Positions 23,214 to 35,541 of a stretch of DNA of 64,000 nucleotides are shown here, in pieces. The stretch is from NCBI GenBank assembly GCA_013180625.2, contig SNVD02014509.1, positions 1-64,000 on the forward strand. Reading direction: 5' to 3'. The DNA is from Boswellia sacra (taxonomy: Eukaryota; Streptophyta; Magnoliopsida; Sapindales; Burseraceae). A model generated the notes under the pieces. That model saw only the letters and a list, made by a program, of their open reading frames with translations, was not told where the DNA came from and ran no database searches. The translations under genes and the position numbers were made by a program. Positions within the stretch are counted from its first letter, which is position 1. Each line of letters starts with the position of its first letter.

Positions 23214-25150
23214 TTAACGAAGTTGGGCAAACTTGCAAATAGGAGGGGAAGAGGAACTGCTAGGTTGTTTTTTGAATCTTCCAACCTTAGTCTTGAACCT
23301 TTTGCCAGTAGTGGTAGGTGTAGACTATTCAGAAGCCACAGGAGTTGTCTGTGCTTCAGTTGTATCAGATGAAGTAGCAGTGACCTCTGCCATAATCTTG
23401 AGGATTTCCTTATCAAGTCTGTCAGCATTGATTTCAGTTGGCTACGACTCAGCAACAAGTTGTTGTAGATCCACTAGTGATTCTACTACAAGTTGAGTTG
23501 GGATTGTTGTGGCTGGTTCTGTTGTGTCTGCTTTAGAAATTGGTGCCTGTGTGTGCTCTGCATCTGGTGTGGTTTCTGCTACATGTGAAGATGACTGTGG
23601 TGATGGAGAGACAAGTTGTTCTTCTTCAGTGACTGGTGCAATGTCAGGTTCTGCTTCAGAAGGTGGTGAAGGTGATGTTATTTCGGGTTCCACTTGAGCT
23701 GGTTCATCTGACAAGGACTCATCCCCTAGTTCTAGAACTGCTGTTGCAATTTTCTTGTTTTTCTTGTCAGACTTTTTCTTCACCACTTTGACCTTCTTCT
23801 TACCCTTCAAATAAATTCCTTTAGCTTTCTTCTCTGATTTCTTGTTCTTCATTTTCTTTTTTGTTGTCATGTCAGTCTCAATAGCAGATTATTCATCTTG
23901 TTCCTTCTCTGACATTTGCTCAGTTGTCTTTGGCATTTGCTCAGTAGCCTTTGGCATTTGCTCAGCAAAATGCTCATGCACCACATCTGTAGTTTCCATG
24001 GGCTGCGGATCTTCTATAGCAACATATTTTCTAGCAAGTTTATTTTCAAATGTAGACTGCTTTGCTTTGATGTCTTTAAGATCCTGCACAATATTAGTCA
24101 AAACAAAATTGATCAAAGCAAGCTACTCTTCCACATTGCTCATTGGATTGTTTCGGACTCTTCTTGGTTTTGGTTTAGGGACAGGTAGATTAGTTTTGTC
24201 ATGCAGTCGATGCAAAAATCCTTTTGCGATGGATTTAGACAAAATTTTAGTGTGTTCTTTTGGGCTAATGGGAATACCATTTTGAGCTAAAATACCTTGA
24301 ATCAAATAAAGAAATACAAGTAAATGGTAATCAGATTTATATGGTGCAATATGGACAATCATTTTATAAATCTATAAACCTAAATTAATTGGTTTATTTG
24401 TTCCCAAACAGAATAGAGATTTCACTCAATCTCCTCTAACTTGGTTCTGATGTGAAGAGGGGAACCGATCAAACTATACAATTTTATGCAGAACCCAATA
24501 TTTCTTTCTAAGGTATTGTTGATCAATGTCATCTCTTGGGTTCCAAACTAAATCCTCTCGACCAGTTAATTCTTTAAGAATAACTGCCATATCAAAATTT
24601 TCTTCAACAGAGTGCAAACTGCCAATTGGTATATCAAAGAAAGTGTTGATGACATTTGGTGAAGATTTCACAAATTTTTCTCTACAATACACTTTGTGAT
24701 AATGATAGCTCTTCAGGTCATCAATTGAAGCAGTGATATTTACATAAAATTCTTGAATCAAAGACTTAACAAGGGGTAGGAAGTTGTTTACCATTTGAGT
24801 CCAGTAAATAGACTCAAGAAGTTCACTCAAACCATACTTGTTGAAGTCAGTTAGCTTCACTGGCCTTTTTATCTGCAACTTCCTCTTTGATGTATACATC
24901 AAGAAATTTTGCTTAACAGCTGCTGTGAGGAACTTGTTGAACTTTGGTATCATTTTGTCTTTCATTCGCTTAACTAGGATTGACTCATCTTCACTCATTG
25001 TAGGATCAATCGAAATCTCTACATGTTGTTGTTTAGACTGAGACGACTAAGAACTGTTGCTAATGTTGTGACCAGAGTCGTATGAGGAAGATGATGCAAT
25101 GGTGGTCTTCGCACATTCAGATGACGACGCCCTTGTTAGGGTTTAAGAGC
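23214..25150 (-). pseudogene. Third (env-like) ORF of family A copy 2, degenerate
   Basis: This is the homologue of the copy 1 third ORF and is better preserved. A Ser-rich start near 25140-25020 is followed by a 174-codon block (24998-24474) that includes RPVKLTDFNKYGLSELLESI and KSSPNVINTFFDIPIGSL. Next come a middle block (24362-24123) with GILAQNGIPISPKEHTK, an acidic block with three tandem EQMPK-like repeats (24116-23889), a strongly basic Lys-rich segment (23870-23750), a Pro/Ser/Glu-rich segment and a tail ending FAQLR at 23214. The basic stretch could be a nuclear signal or RNA-binding region; this is a guess. Ordinary stops and shifts interrupt it. The role is unknown. The likely family is the putative plant transposon protein group, from motif memory only. 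Confidence 0.72.
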
Positions 25151-25955
25151 TGCAAGTTTTTCTTAGAACAGAGAGAAGCGAGACGAGAGAGAGAATAGAT
25201 ACCAAACTGATCGAATATGATATGAACAAATAGAGCCCTAACTATGTTTGTGATAAACTTGGGAAGAAACTGGATTTTAATACAATTTTGTTTCCCATAA
25301 ATTTTAAATTTTTAAATCCTTTTTCAAAACCACTTAATTAATATCATTAATGAACAAAAATTTAAAATTTGATTTCCATTAAAATAAGGAATTCTAGTAG
25401 AGTTAGGATTCCCGCCACTGAAGTTTCTCCCCTCCAACTCAATAAAGTTTAACAAATGAACACACAAGAAAAGTTAAATTTCAAATAGGCATAAAAAGCA
25501 TCGTATGATATGAAAAACATAACAAAAGACAATTACATGTACTGTAACAACAATATCTGAACATCATATGAATCATTCTAAAGAAGCATATTTCAGAGCT
25601 GCTTATTATCTTCATATGAAAGCTGTTTACATTTTTTTTTCAATCAATTGAGATGTCAAAAATATCATTTTGACATATTAAGAATTAATCACATTGGATT
25701 ATAAATATAGTAGCTTTCACACAATATAGAGGTTGCCCTATTCATTTGAGTGGGTGACCTTAACATATTTCTTAGATACTTTGAGGTTACTCTCAATGAT
25801 AGCTTTCACACATCATATATTGGTAGCCTCTCTGTATTTCTCATTTTAAACCAGTATCTTGACATTCACAAAATTTTAAATTACAGGTCACACATCCTTA
25901 ATTAGAAGAAAACTTATGATATTACAGATATAATTAACATAAAAACAAGCAATGC

Positions 25956-28900
25956 TTATTCAGAAAACTGACAGATGCACAAGACTTTTTTTAGATTCTC
26001 AAATCTTGTTTTATCTAATGCCTTAGTGAACAAGTTAGCTAATTGTTTATCAATGGAGATGTTTTCAATTTGTATCACCTTAGACTCTACAAGTTTCCTT
26101 ATAATATGGTATCTTATATCAATGTGTTTTGTTTTAGAATATTGAATAAGATTTTTGGAAATGTTTCTAGCACTAGTATTATCACAAAACACAGTTATAG
26201 GTATTTGTTCAATACCATAATCACTCAGCATTTGCTTCATCCAAAGTAGTTGTGTTCAACAACTTCCTGCTGCTATGTATTCAGCTTCAGAAGTAGACAA
26301 AGAGATGAAATTCTGCTTTTTGCTATGCCATTTAGTATCAAAATAAAAACATCCTCCTGATGTGCTCTTCTTGTCGTCTGCATTTCTCGCCTTGTCAGCA
26401 TCACTAAACCCTGCAAAATAATCATTTTTATCTTTAGAAAATCATATCCCATAATCATAGGTTTCATTTACATACCTGATAATTCTTTTAGCTGCTACCA
26501 GATGTGATTCTTTGGGATTTACTTGAAATCTTGCACAAAGTCCTACACCAAAGGACAAGTCTAGTCTATTTGTTTTGAGTTATAACAAACTGTCAATGAT
26601 ACTTCTATATAAACTTGCATCAACGTCTTTTCCTGTATTATCTTTTGAAAGTTTCAGGTTAGTACTGATAGGAGTTTTCATTGGTTTTGCATTCTCAAGT
26701 CCAAATTTCTTTACAAGGTTTCTAGCATATTTTGATTAAGATATGAATATCCCATCATTCATTTGTTTAACCTGTAATCCAAGAAAGAAATTTAATTCTC
26801 CTACTATGCTCATCTCAAACTCTTCCTGCATCAACTTAACAAACTCATTAGTTTTGCTTTTGTTAGTTAATCCAAACATAATGTCATCTACATATATTTG
26901 AGCAATAATAAAATAGTTAGATGCATGTTTAATAAACAAAGTCTTATCATTGCTGCCTCTACTATAACCTTTGTTGATCAAAAAGTTTGTCAATCTTTCA
27001 TACCAAGCTTTAGGAGCTTGTTTCAACCTATACAAAGCTTTATGCAATTTGTACACAAAATCAGAATGTTTAGGATCTTCAAATCCCTTAGGTTATTCAA
27101 CAAAAACTTCTTTATTGAGATAGCCATTTAAAAATGTTGTTTTAACATCCATTTGGTACAATTTAAAATCAAGCAAACAAGCAATTGCTAGTAATCTGAT
27201 TGACTCAAGCCTAGCTACTGGTGCAAAGGTTTCATCAAAATCTATGCCTTCTACTTGTGTGTAACGTTGTGCTTCTATCCTAGCCTTGTTTCTTACTACT
27301 TGACCACTTTCATCAGTTTTATTTTTGAATATCCATTAGCTCCAATGGCATTTGCATTTTTTGGCCTAGGAACTAATTCTCATACTTCATTCTTTTTAAA
27401 CTGATTAAGTTTATCTTGCATTGCCTGAATCTAAACATCTTCTTTTAAAGCTTCTTCCACATTTTTTTGTTCAATAATGAAACATAACATGCAAATCTTA
27501 CCTGATTTCTTACCTTACTCCTAGTTTTCATCATACCATTTGGTGTTCCAATGATAGAGCTAGTTGGATATGCCCTCTATATTCAAGTGGGTGGATATTT
27601 TCTTTCATCTTCATTTCTAATTGAGTTTTTATTCAGATCTGTGTTCTTAGATGTCATTGTTGTGTCTGATGTAACAGTAGTTATTTCCTCTTTCATAACT
27701 AAATCCTTTCTATTGTTATTGCTGTCTAACACTGATCTTTCTGCATTCGCTGTGAAGCTGATTATGCTTTCTTCATGTGAGTACTTTGCATAATCATTCA
27801 GATCATCAAATACTACATTTGTAGATTCCATGACGGACTCATTTTGAAGATTATAGATTCGAAAAGCATTGTTGTTCTGTGCATATCCCACAAAAACTCC
27901 TTCATCACTTCTAGGATCTAATTTGCCTAACTGCTCTTTGTCATTTAAGATGTAACACCTATATCCAAAAACATGAAAATATTTCAAATTAGGTCTTCTT
28001 CCTTTCAAAATTTCATAAGGTGTCTAGTTAATGCCAGGTCTTAGAAAAACTCTATTTGAAATATAACAAGTAGTGCTTATTGCTTCAGCCCATAACCTTT
28101 TGGTCAACTTCTTGCTATTAAGCATCACTCTAGCCATCTCTTGAAGAGTTCTCTTTTTCTTTCCACAATGCCATTTTGTTCAGGAGTTTTAGGAGCTGAA
28201 AATTTATGTTCAATTCCATGATATTTGCAAAAGTCAGCATAGCTGATATTTTCAAATTCCTTGCCATGATCACTCCTTATTCTCACTATCCTACTAAAGC
28301 TTAACACAAAGATTCCTGCAAGCTTCAAAAGTGTCAGATTTTTCTTTCATAAAATCAACCCAAGTATATCTAGAGAAGTCATCCACACAAACAAATATAT
28401 ATCTCTTACCAGCAATGCTTTCAATTTGCATAGGACCCATAAGGTACATGTGAAGCAAATCAAGTACTTTCGATGTGCTAAGATGTGGAATGGATTTGTG
28501 TGCACTTCTAATTTATTTTTCCATTTGACATGGTCCACAAATTTCATTAATTTTGTCATCAAGTTTAGGAACTCCTTTTACAACACCTAACTTAGATAAT
28601 TTAACCAAGTCTTTGTAATTAAGTATCCTAATTTTTGATGCCACAATTCTAAATTCGAGATCCTAGCTTGAAATGCAATTTTTATCAAATAACAATTATT
28701 CGAAGATCTATTTCCTTCTAAAATGCATTTACCAAGATTGTCTAAAACCATGCATTTGTTTTGTGTGAAATTAATAATATACTTGTCATCACATATCTTA
28801 CTAACACTAATTAGATTAGCTTTCAAACCTTTAACCAGCAAGACATTTTGGAAGTTGGGTAAGCCTTTGACATTCAAAGTGCCTTTGCCAATGATCTTAC

Positions 28901-30805
28901 TTTTTGCTCCATCACCAAAAGTGGCATTTTCTTCCCTACATGATTTAAAATCTTTCAAAAATTGTTTATTTTCAATCATGTGCCTAGAACAACCATTGTC
29001 AAAACACCAAAAGTCGTTAAAAGAATGCTTAAGTGTAGTAAAAGCAACTTTGCAGACTGTCTTCTCTTTCTTAACCCACTACAATTGTGTCTTTGGTAAC
29101 AGTTTGAATTGTTTTGACTTTTTATGCAAAAGATTAAACAATTTAAAACACATTGGTCAAATATGCCCTTTGGTACCGTAAAAATAACATGTTGGAATAA
29201 TTTTCTTACCTTTTCAGGACTGCATTTGAAAAAGCTTAGAGGGGAAACAAATGCTTTTTGAACTAGGACTTGGCCTTTTTGAGTTAGGTTCAGAATTTTT
29301 ACCTGATGTTGAAGCTTTTACAAACACTGTTGTTGATGAGGATACAACATTACCTTCTGTATATCCCAATCCATGTTTGTTGGAATTGTCTCTTCCAAGA
29401 CTCAAGACCTGATCAAGTTTAGCTTACCCAATTCTGAGTTGATCAGCACATCTTTTGCTCTCAACCAGTTCTATTATAATTTTCTCAATATGTGTTGTTT
29501 TGTCTGTCAAAGCAAGCTCCAGTTCTGTGATACAGTTTTCAGCATAAGATTTTCACATTTCAACACTTTAATCTCCTTCTTCAAAGTTTTGATTTCTTCT
29601 TTCTGACTTAGCCATTCACTATAGAGTGCATTGTAAGTTTTTTGCAACTTTTCATAGTATTCTAGATCGTCTTCTGTATCTGAATGATCATCATTGGTTC
29701 TGTAGTTCTCAGTTATGTCAGTCATAACAACTTTCCTTTTATTAGTTGCAAATGTTGTAAATGCAACAAAATTACTCATACATTCTTGATCTTCTGAATC
29801 AAATTTTGATTCAGAACTCTAGGTAGCTGTCAAGCCTTTGTTCTTCTTTTTGAGATTAGCACATTCACATTGAATATGCCCATAACCAGGACATTGATAA
29901 CACTGAATCTATCATTTCTTATCAGGTTGCTTCAATTTCTTCTTGTCATTCTCCTTGTTGAATTTCCTGAAGTTGTCTTCATTTGAGTTTGATGGCTTTC
30001 CTTGATTCTTTTTCCTAAAATTCTTTTTCATGAACTTGACATAATTTTTTGTTAGAAAAGTAATCTGTTTAGAATCAATTTCATCAAGCTCATCATTACT
30101 TTCATCATTAGATTTTTCAGTTTTAACATTGAATGCAATGCTTTTCCTTTTTTGCTTTCTAGTACTATGATTAATCTCAAAGTTTTGAAGAATGTCAATC
30201 AGTTTATCAACCCTCATCTCATTACTGTTTTTAGCTTCCTCAATGGCTAAAATTTTTGGTTGAAATTTATCTAGAACAGATCCAATTATTTTGCTAACAA
30301 TTTCTGCATCAGTGAAAGTCTTGCCAAGCATGTATGCAGAATTGGTGATGTGACATAACTTAGAATAAAACTCAAAAATTGACTCATCCTCATGCATCAT
30401 CAAGTTTTCAAATTGTGAATTCAGTCTCATCAATTTAGATCTTTTAACAGATGCAGTACCTTCATATTTTACCTCAAGTATGTCCCAAGCTTCTTTAGCC
30501 ACTTTGCACCATGAAATCTGTCCGAAGTTATTTAAGTCCACAGCAAAAAAAATTCCATTAAGAGCCTTTGAGTTCCAACTTGAACGTCAATATTCTTCAT
30601 AAGTCCATTCCTCCTCAGGTTTGGGTTCAGAATCACCAAAAGCATTCAATCTTGTTGGTGCTGTCCATCCTTTAAGCACACTGGTCCATGCTCTGTCATC
30701 CAGAGATTTAATATACATCATCATTCTTACTTTCTAATATGAGTAATTACCATTATCAAGAATAAGTGGTTGAGTTTCGGATCCTCCATTACGAATAAAC
30801 TCCAT
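25956..30805 (-). pseudogene. Ty1/copia gag-pol of family A copy 2
   Basis: The ATG at 30805 opens gag (MEFIRNGGS, as in copy 1). The 209-codon block 30541-29912 is gag core. The zinc knuckle at about 29861-29903 is complete (CYQCPGYGHIQCEC), unlike copy 1. Protease near 28980-29010 reads DNGCSRHM, so the DSG catalytic motif has Ser to Asn. Integrase is split at 28562-28347 and 28328-28125 by frame changes but keeps RSDHGKEF and PEQNGIVERK. The linker FVGYAQ lies near 27880. RT (27056-26736) keeps QIYVDDIMFG. RNase H is 26240-25956. Overall similarity to copy 1 is high, and the differing lesions show independent decay. Confidence 0.92.
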
Positions 30806-30853
30806 TCCTCTAAATCAACGTGATCCTTTCTTCACTTGTATGTTAGTGAACCT

Positions 30854-30865
30854 GCTCTGATACCA
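30854..30865 (-). other. Primer-binding site, initiator Met tRNA type (family A copy 2)
   Basis: TGGTATCAGAGC on the element strand, a full match to the common plant copia primer site, separated by two bases from the 5' LTR that starts at 30868. Confidence 0.88.
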
Positions 30866-30939
30866 ACTATTAGATCTGGAACTATGAGTTATGTGCAATA
30901 TAATAGTAAACTATAAAGTAAAATGGCACAAGAGGATTT

Positions 30940-32707
30940 TGTTGACCCAGGTATGGCAACCCAAGAGGGGGGGTGAATTGGATTTTTATTTATAAAAACG
31001 GATTTAGAAAACTTTTCTTGAAAGATCAAAATTATTTAAATCTTTCTTTAAGAACAAAGGTGAAGAAGATGAAAATAGAATGCAATCAAGAGAATGGCAA
31101 TAAAGAATAATCACAAGTGCAAGTAAATGTAAAGAGGATAGGAATAGAGAGAGTGCAAACTCGATGTAAGTGGTTCGGCAAACCTTATCTACGTCCACGG
31201 GCTCCTAGCTCCACAAGCTAGGCTTTCCACTAAGTTGTAGAAATCTTTACAACTTGCTTGATGAACAACCTCACCAAGACTTTTTCTTCCAACCCTTGAT
31301 AACACCACACCAAGAGTTCTTCTTGATGAACAACCTCACCAAGGCAACTTCCTTCAACTCTTGATAACACAACACCAAGAGTTCTTCTTGATGAACAACC
31401 TCACCAAGGCAACTTCCTTCAACTCTTGATAACACCACACCAAGAGTTCTTCTTGATGAACAACCTCACCAAGGAAAGAGTTCTCTCAAGGATAACTTTT
31501 ATCCTTTACAAGAATATCTCACTCTCACCACAATACAAGAACAAAGATAATTTTTACAACAAAAGTATAACTCTCTTCAAAGAGTAGATAAAGAATATAA
31601 AAGCTCTCTAGACTTGATATTTCTCTTGTTTTTTTGCTTGATAGAATTCTCTTCTTCTTGCTCTTCTTGAATGCATGGGAGAATGGCTCCTTTTATAGGC
31701 AAATGAGATGAACTTAATCAAGTGAAGACACCAACTCCAAATTTTCTACCCACCATAAAAACTGTAATCTTGTCTGCCATTTTTGTCAATGTTCCATTTG
31801 AATTTGAAAATCTGCAAAAAATAAAAGATTTGCACGTTTGAATAAGCTTTCCAACGCATTAAGAATCAAGTCATTTGGATATCTGTAGCTCAAGATATGG
31901 CCAAAACACCCTTCGGTGCTCATGTGACTTGATTTTTCTTTCTTGTGTCAGTCCACCAAATTGAATGATAATTCTGTCAGCCTTCCGTTTGAAATTTGAA
32001 TTTCTTCAAAACATAAAAGATCTGCATATTTGAATAAGCTTTCCAAAACATTAAGAATCAAAGAATTTGGATATCTCTATCTTAAGATATGGCCAAAACA
32101 CCATTCGGTGCTCATGTGAGTTGATTTTTCTTCTCTGTGTCAGTCCACCGAATTGCATGTCAATTATGCCGGCCTTCTGTTTGAAATTTGAATTTTTTCA
32201 AAACATATGAAATGTTCTTCATTAAGTCATCTTTCCAATTCCGTAAGAATCAAGTAATTTTGATTTTTCTAGCTCAAGATATGTCTAAAGGAGTATTCAG
32301 TGCTCATGTCAGCTGCTTCCATTTGTCTTTCAAATTGCATGATGATTTGGACAACCTTGCACTTGAAATTTGAATTTCATTAAAACATATGAAATGTTAT
32401 AAATTGAGTAAGCTTCCCAAAGGCTCAAGAATCACGTCATTTGGATATTTGTAGAGATATATATGACCAATTGATTAAACATTACTCATGTGTCACATTC
32501 CTTGAGTCAATCCTTGTTCTTAAACTTTGGTGCCTTTAACATGTAGTCTTCTCCTTAGCTTCAACACTTCATTTTAATAAGCCTCTTCTTGATTTTAAAA
32601 TTATTTCAATGATCTTACTCTTGCACATAAATACACATGTTAGTAAATCTCAATTAATCAATGTGTATTGTTATCATCAAAATTATCATGTAGCCTTAGG
32701 GCTAACA
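30940..32707 (-). repeat. 3' LTR of family B derivative
   Basis: The 1768-bp LTR is the reverse complement of the solo LTR at 18796-20693. It carries the 65-bp array with units at 31260, 31325, 31390 and 31455 (fewer than in the solo LTR) and the ~185-bp repeats at about 31770-32470. Its inner end GCTAACA at 32707 adjoins ATCTCCCCCTTTTTGATG, the polypurine tract. Confidence 0.9.
31260..31475 (-). repeat. 65-bp tandem array inside family B LTR
   Basis: GATGAACAACCTCACCAAG recurs at 31260, 31325, 31390 and 31455, exactly 65 bases apart: three full units and one partial. The solo LTR at 18796 has five, so unit number varies between copies of one family. Confidence 0.9.
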
Positions 32708-33003
32708 ATCTCCCCCTTTTTGATGATGACAAATCATTGATTGCTTTAAAATATAATCTAAAATCAAGAATGAAAATAAAAATCAACAATAAGCAAAAAG
32801 AATGGCACTTGTTATGAATATAAGCAATCCAATTATTTCTCCCCCTTTTGTTATCATAAAAAAGATGTAATCAAATTAACTACTCCCCCTAATATATTCT
32901 CCCCCTTAACATATGCTACCATTCAAAGATTATCATATTAAAGCAAAACTAAAACATATCCAACATGCCTAATTCTCTTCTAATTATGCAAAATCTATTT
33001 TGA
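32708..33003 (-). other. Multiple polypurine tracts of family B
   Basis: Plus-strand pyrimidine runs TCTCCCCCTTTTTG (32709-32722), CTCCCCCTTTTG (32840-32851), ACTCCCCCTAA (32882-32892) and TCTCCCCCTTAAC (32899-32911) give four purine tracts within 205 bp on the element strand. Repeated tracts before the 3' LTR are a known Sirevirus feature. No coding sequence is present. Confidence 0.78.
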
Positions 33004-34205
33004 CTAAGGGGTATGGTCATATTTGGGTCTAGGGACTAATTCCCAAACTTGATTTCTCTCAAATTGGTTTAATTCTTCTTGGATAGCCAAAATCAAACTT
33101 TGATCATTTTCGGCTTCTTTAAAAGATTTTGGTTCAAATTGAGAGACAAATGCAAAATGATTACAAAAGTTCCCAAAAGAAGATCTAGTTCTCATACCTT
33201 GTGATGGTTCACCAATAATGAGATCTTTAGAGTGAGCTTTTGCGTACCTCCACTCCTTTGATAATTTTTGGGAAGAATCATTTACTTCCTCAAGCTTTTC
33301 TTGTTGAAGTTGTAATTCATTTTGGCTCTTTTCATCAAGCCTTGATTCCTTGATTTGCCTTTTTACCTCAACAATATCATCATCTAAATTCAATATCACC
33401 ATGTCCGATTACCCTTCCTTTGGCATTATCACCGAAGGTCACTTATCCTCCTTTCTTCATGATTAATCTTGAGAACTTGGAGGCATCTCCGGTTATATGC
33501 CTTGAGCATCCACTATCTAAGTACCACTTGTGTTTGCCACTTTGTCTCTACAATCAACATTCAAGGAGTAACGTTTTGGTACCCAAAAGTTCTTGGGTCC
33601 TTGGGGGTTAGTTATGGTACTTTTTGGAACCCATATTTGTTTCAAATTAGGATTTCTCTTAATATAGCAAGAATGCACTTTGTGTCCTTTTCTTCCACAA
33701 TAAGTACATGAATGATTAGGATTATTCCTAGAAGATGCATGAGCAAAATAATTTTTAAAATACTTTTGATTTTTATGAGTTTATATCCTAAACCTCTTTT
33801 ATCAAAAACACACCTTTGGTTTTGTAACATAGAATTCAAATTTTTTGTGCTTTTTGTAAAACTATCAACAATATTTCTTAAGTCATTATTTTCCTTTTTC
33901 AAACTAGCATTTTCTTTCTCTAATTTATCAAAATCCTTTTGTTTTAAAATCTTATTTTTAGTTTTTAATAAATGTATTTGATTTTCCAAACGTTCAAAAT
34001 CTTTTTGCTTTAAAATTTCATTTTCATTTTCTAAAGCTTCATTTATTTCTACCACCTCTTCTAATTGAGATAACATGATATTTGACTTCTTTTTGAAAGC
34101 ATTGATTTTTGAATTTTGTTTATCAACTTGCACATGTAAATTTTGGAATGCTTCAAGTAATTCATCATATTAAAGCTTAGGATCATGGTTTAGAATACTT
34201 ATCTC
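33004..34205 (-). pseudogene. Family B gag-pol remnant (gag C-terminus, zinc knuckle, protease start, RT start)
   Basis: From right to left: a Leu/Glu/Lys-rich coiled-coil-like stretch (34160-33830) with repeated ILKQKDF; a CCHC knuckle near 33720-33680 (CTYCGRKGHKVHSC); a WVPK-rich linker typical of Sirevirus gag; protease LDSGCSRH near 33510; then an abrupt join at about 33400 to the segment that precedes RT, with EELNQFERNQVWELVPRP near 33070-33020 and then a stop. Integrase and the catalytic part of RT are missing, consistent with one large deletion. It is non-functional. Confidence 0.85.
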
Positions 34206-35261
34206 ATTTGCTCTTTGTTGAATGCATGGGAGAATGGCTCCTTTTATAGGCAAATGAGATGAACTTGAACAAGTGAAGACACCAACTCCAAATTTTCTAC
34301 CCACTATAAAAACCGTAATTTTGTCTGCCATTTTTGTCAATGTTCCGTTTACAATTTGAAAATCGGCAAAACATAAAAGATTTGCAAGTTTGAATAAGCT
34401 TTCCAACGCATCAAGAATCAAGTCATTTGGATATTTGTAGCTCAAGATATGGCCAAAACACCATTCGGTGCTCATGTGACTTGATTTTTCTTTCTTGTGT
34501 CAGTCCACCAAATTGAATGATAATTCTGTCAGCCTTACATTTGAAATTTGAATTTCTTCAAAACATAAAAGATCTGAATATTTGAATAAGCTTTCCAAAA
34601 CATTAAGAATTAAAGCATTTGGATATCTCTATCTTAAGATATGGCCAAAACACCATTCGGTGCTCATGTGAGTTGATTTTTCTTCTCTGTGTCAGTCCAC
34701 CGAATTGCATGTCAATTATGTCAGCCTTCCATTTGAAATTTGAATTTCTTCAAAACATAAAATAAATGTTTTTCATTAATTCATCTTTCCAATTCCGTAA
34801 GAATCAAGTCATTTTGATTTTTCTAGCTCAAGATATGTCCAAAGGAGTATTCGGTGCTCATGTCAGCTGCTTCCATTTGTCTTTCAACTTGCATGATGAT
34901 TTGGACAACCTTGCACTTGAAATTTGAATTTCAATAAAACATATGAAATGTTATAAATTGAGTAAGCTTTCCAAATGCTTAATAATCACATCATTTGGAT
35001 ATTTGTAGAGATATATATGATCAATTGATTGAACATTGCTCATGTGTCATATTCCTTGAGTCAATCCTTGTTCTTAAACTTTGGTGCCTTTAACATGTAG
35101 TCTTCTCCTTAGCTTCAACACTTCATTTTAATAAGCCTCTTCTTGATTTTAAAATTATTTCAATGATCTTACTCTTGCACATAAATAAACATGTTAGTAA
35201 ATCTCAATTAATCAATGTGTATTGTTATCATCAAAATTATCATATAGCCTTAGGGCTAACA
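34206..35261 (-). repeat. 5' LTR remnant of family B derivative
   Basis: This matches 31656-32707 of the other LTR of the same element, including the ~185-bp repeats. It lacks the 65-bp array and the first 716 bases of the plus-strand view. Its outer end GGGCTAACA is intact and followed by the GATTT duplication. Confidence 0.88.
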
Positions 35262-35541
35262 GATTTTACGTGGTTCAGTCGTAAAACCTACATCCGTGGA
35301 CAGCTTTGGAGTTGCAATTCACTAAGTTCTTGTTTGTACAATATTTAGGATCGTTTATAGTGCTGACTCACTCTCACACACTGACCTAATCTTTGTAAAA
35401 CAAAATCTCACCAAGATCTTAAACTCTAGTAACACTGCCTATACTCTATCACTGATAACTTAACAACAACTTTTAAGTAAAACATAACCATGATGTCTGA
35501 CACTGAATTACATAAATACTTAACTCGCACGTTCTCTCAAG

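Larger units (their letters stand above)
30940..35261 (-). mobile_element. Family B Sirevirus-like element, internal deletion derivative, TSD GATTT
   Basis: The 4322-bp insertion starts TGTTGACCC and ends GGGCTAACA, with GATTT at 30935-30939 and 35262-35266. On the minus strand its 3' LTR is complete (30940-32707). Its 5' LTR is a 1056-bp remnant (34206-35261) lacking the R/U5 part, the primer-binding site and the start of gag. The remaining 1.5 kb of internal DNA keeps gag C-terminus, zinc knuckle, the start of protease and the start of RT. Integrase, most of RT and RNase H are gone. Without a primer site and pol it cannot move itself. The ends remain precise, so the deletions probably arose before or after a normal integration rather than during it. 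Confidence 0.92.
21838..35541 (-). mobile_element. Sirevirus-like Ty1/copia retrotransposon, family A copy 2 (with nested family B insertion)
   Basis: The 3' LTR is 21838-22699 and the 5' LTR remnant 30868-35541, the latter split by a 4322-bp family B element. Between them, on the minus strand, are gag, protease, integrase, RT, RNase H and the third ORF in the same order as copy 1. The primer-binding site at 30854-30865 is a perfect TGGTATCAGAGC on the element strand. The 5' LTR stops abruptly at 35541 after TTCTCTCAAG, so its outer 513 bases are missing and no target duplication can be read. The element is decayed and separated from copy 1 by about 0.8 kb. Confidence 0.9.
30868..35541 (-). 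repeat. 5' LTR of family A copy 2, truncated and split
   Basis: 30868-30939 and 35262-35541 are the two preserved pieces and read as continuous LTR when the family B element between them is removed. The inner end is TATTAGATC where TGTTAGATC is expected. The outer 513 bp, which would hold the promoter half, are absent beyond 35541, so this copy has lost its 5' promoter. Confidence 0.87.
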
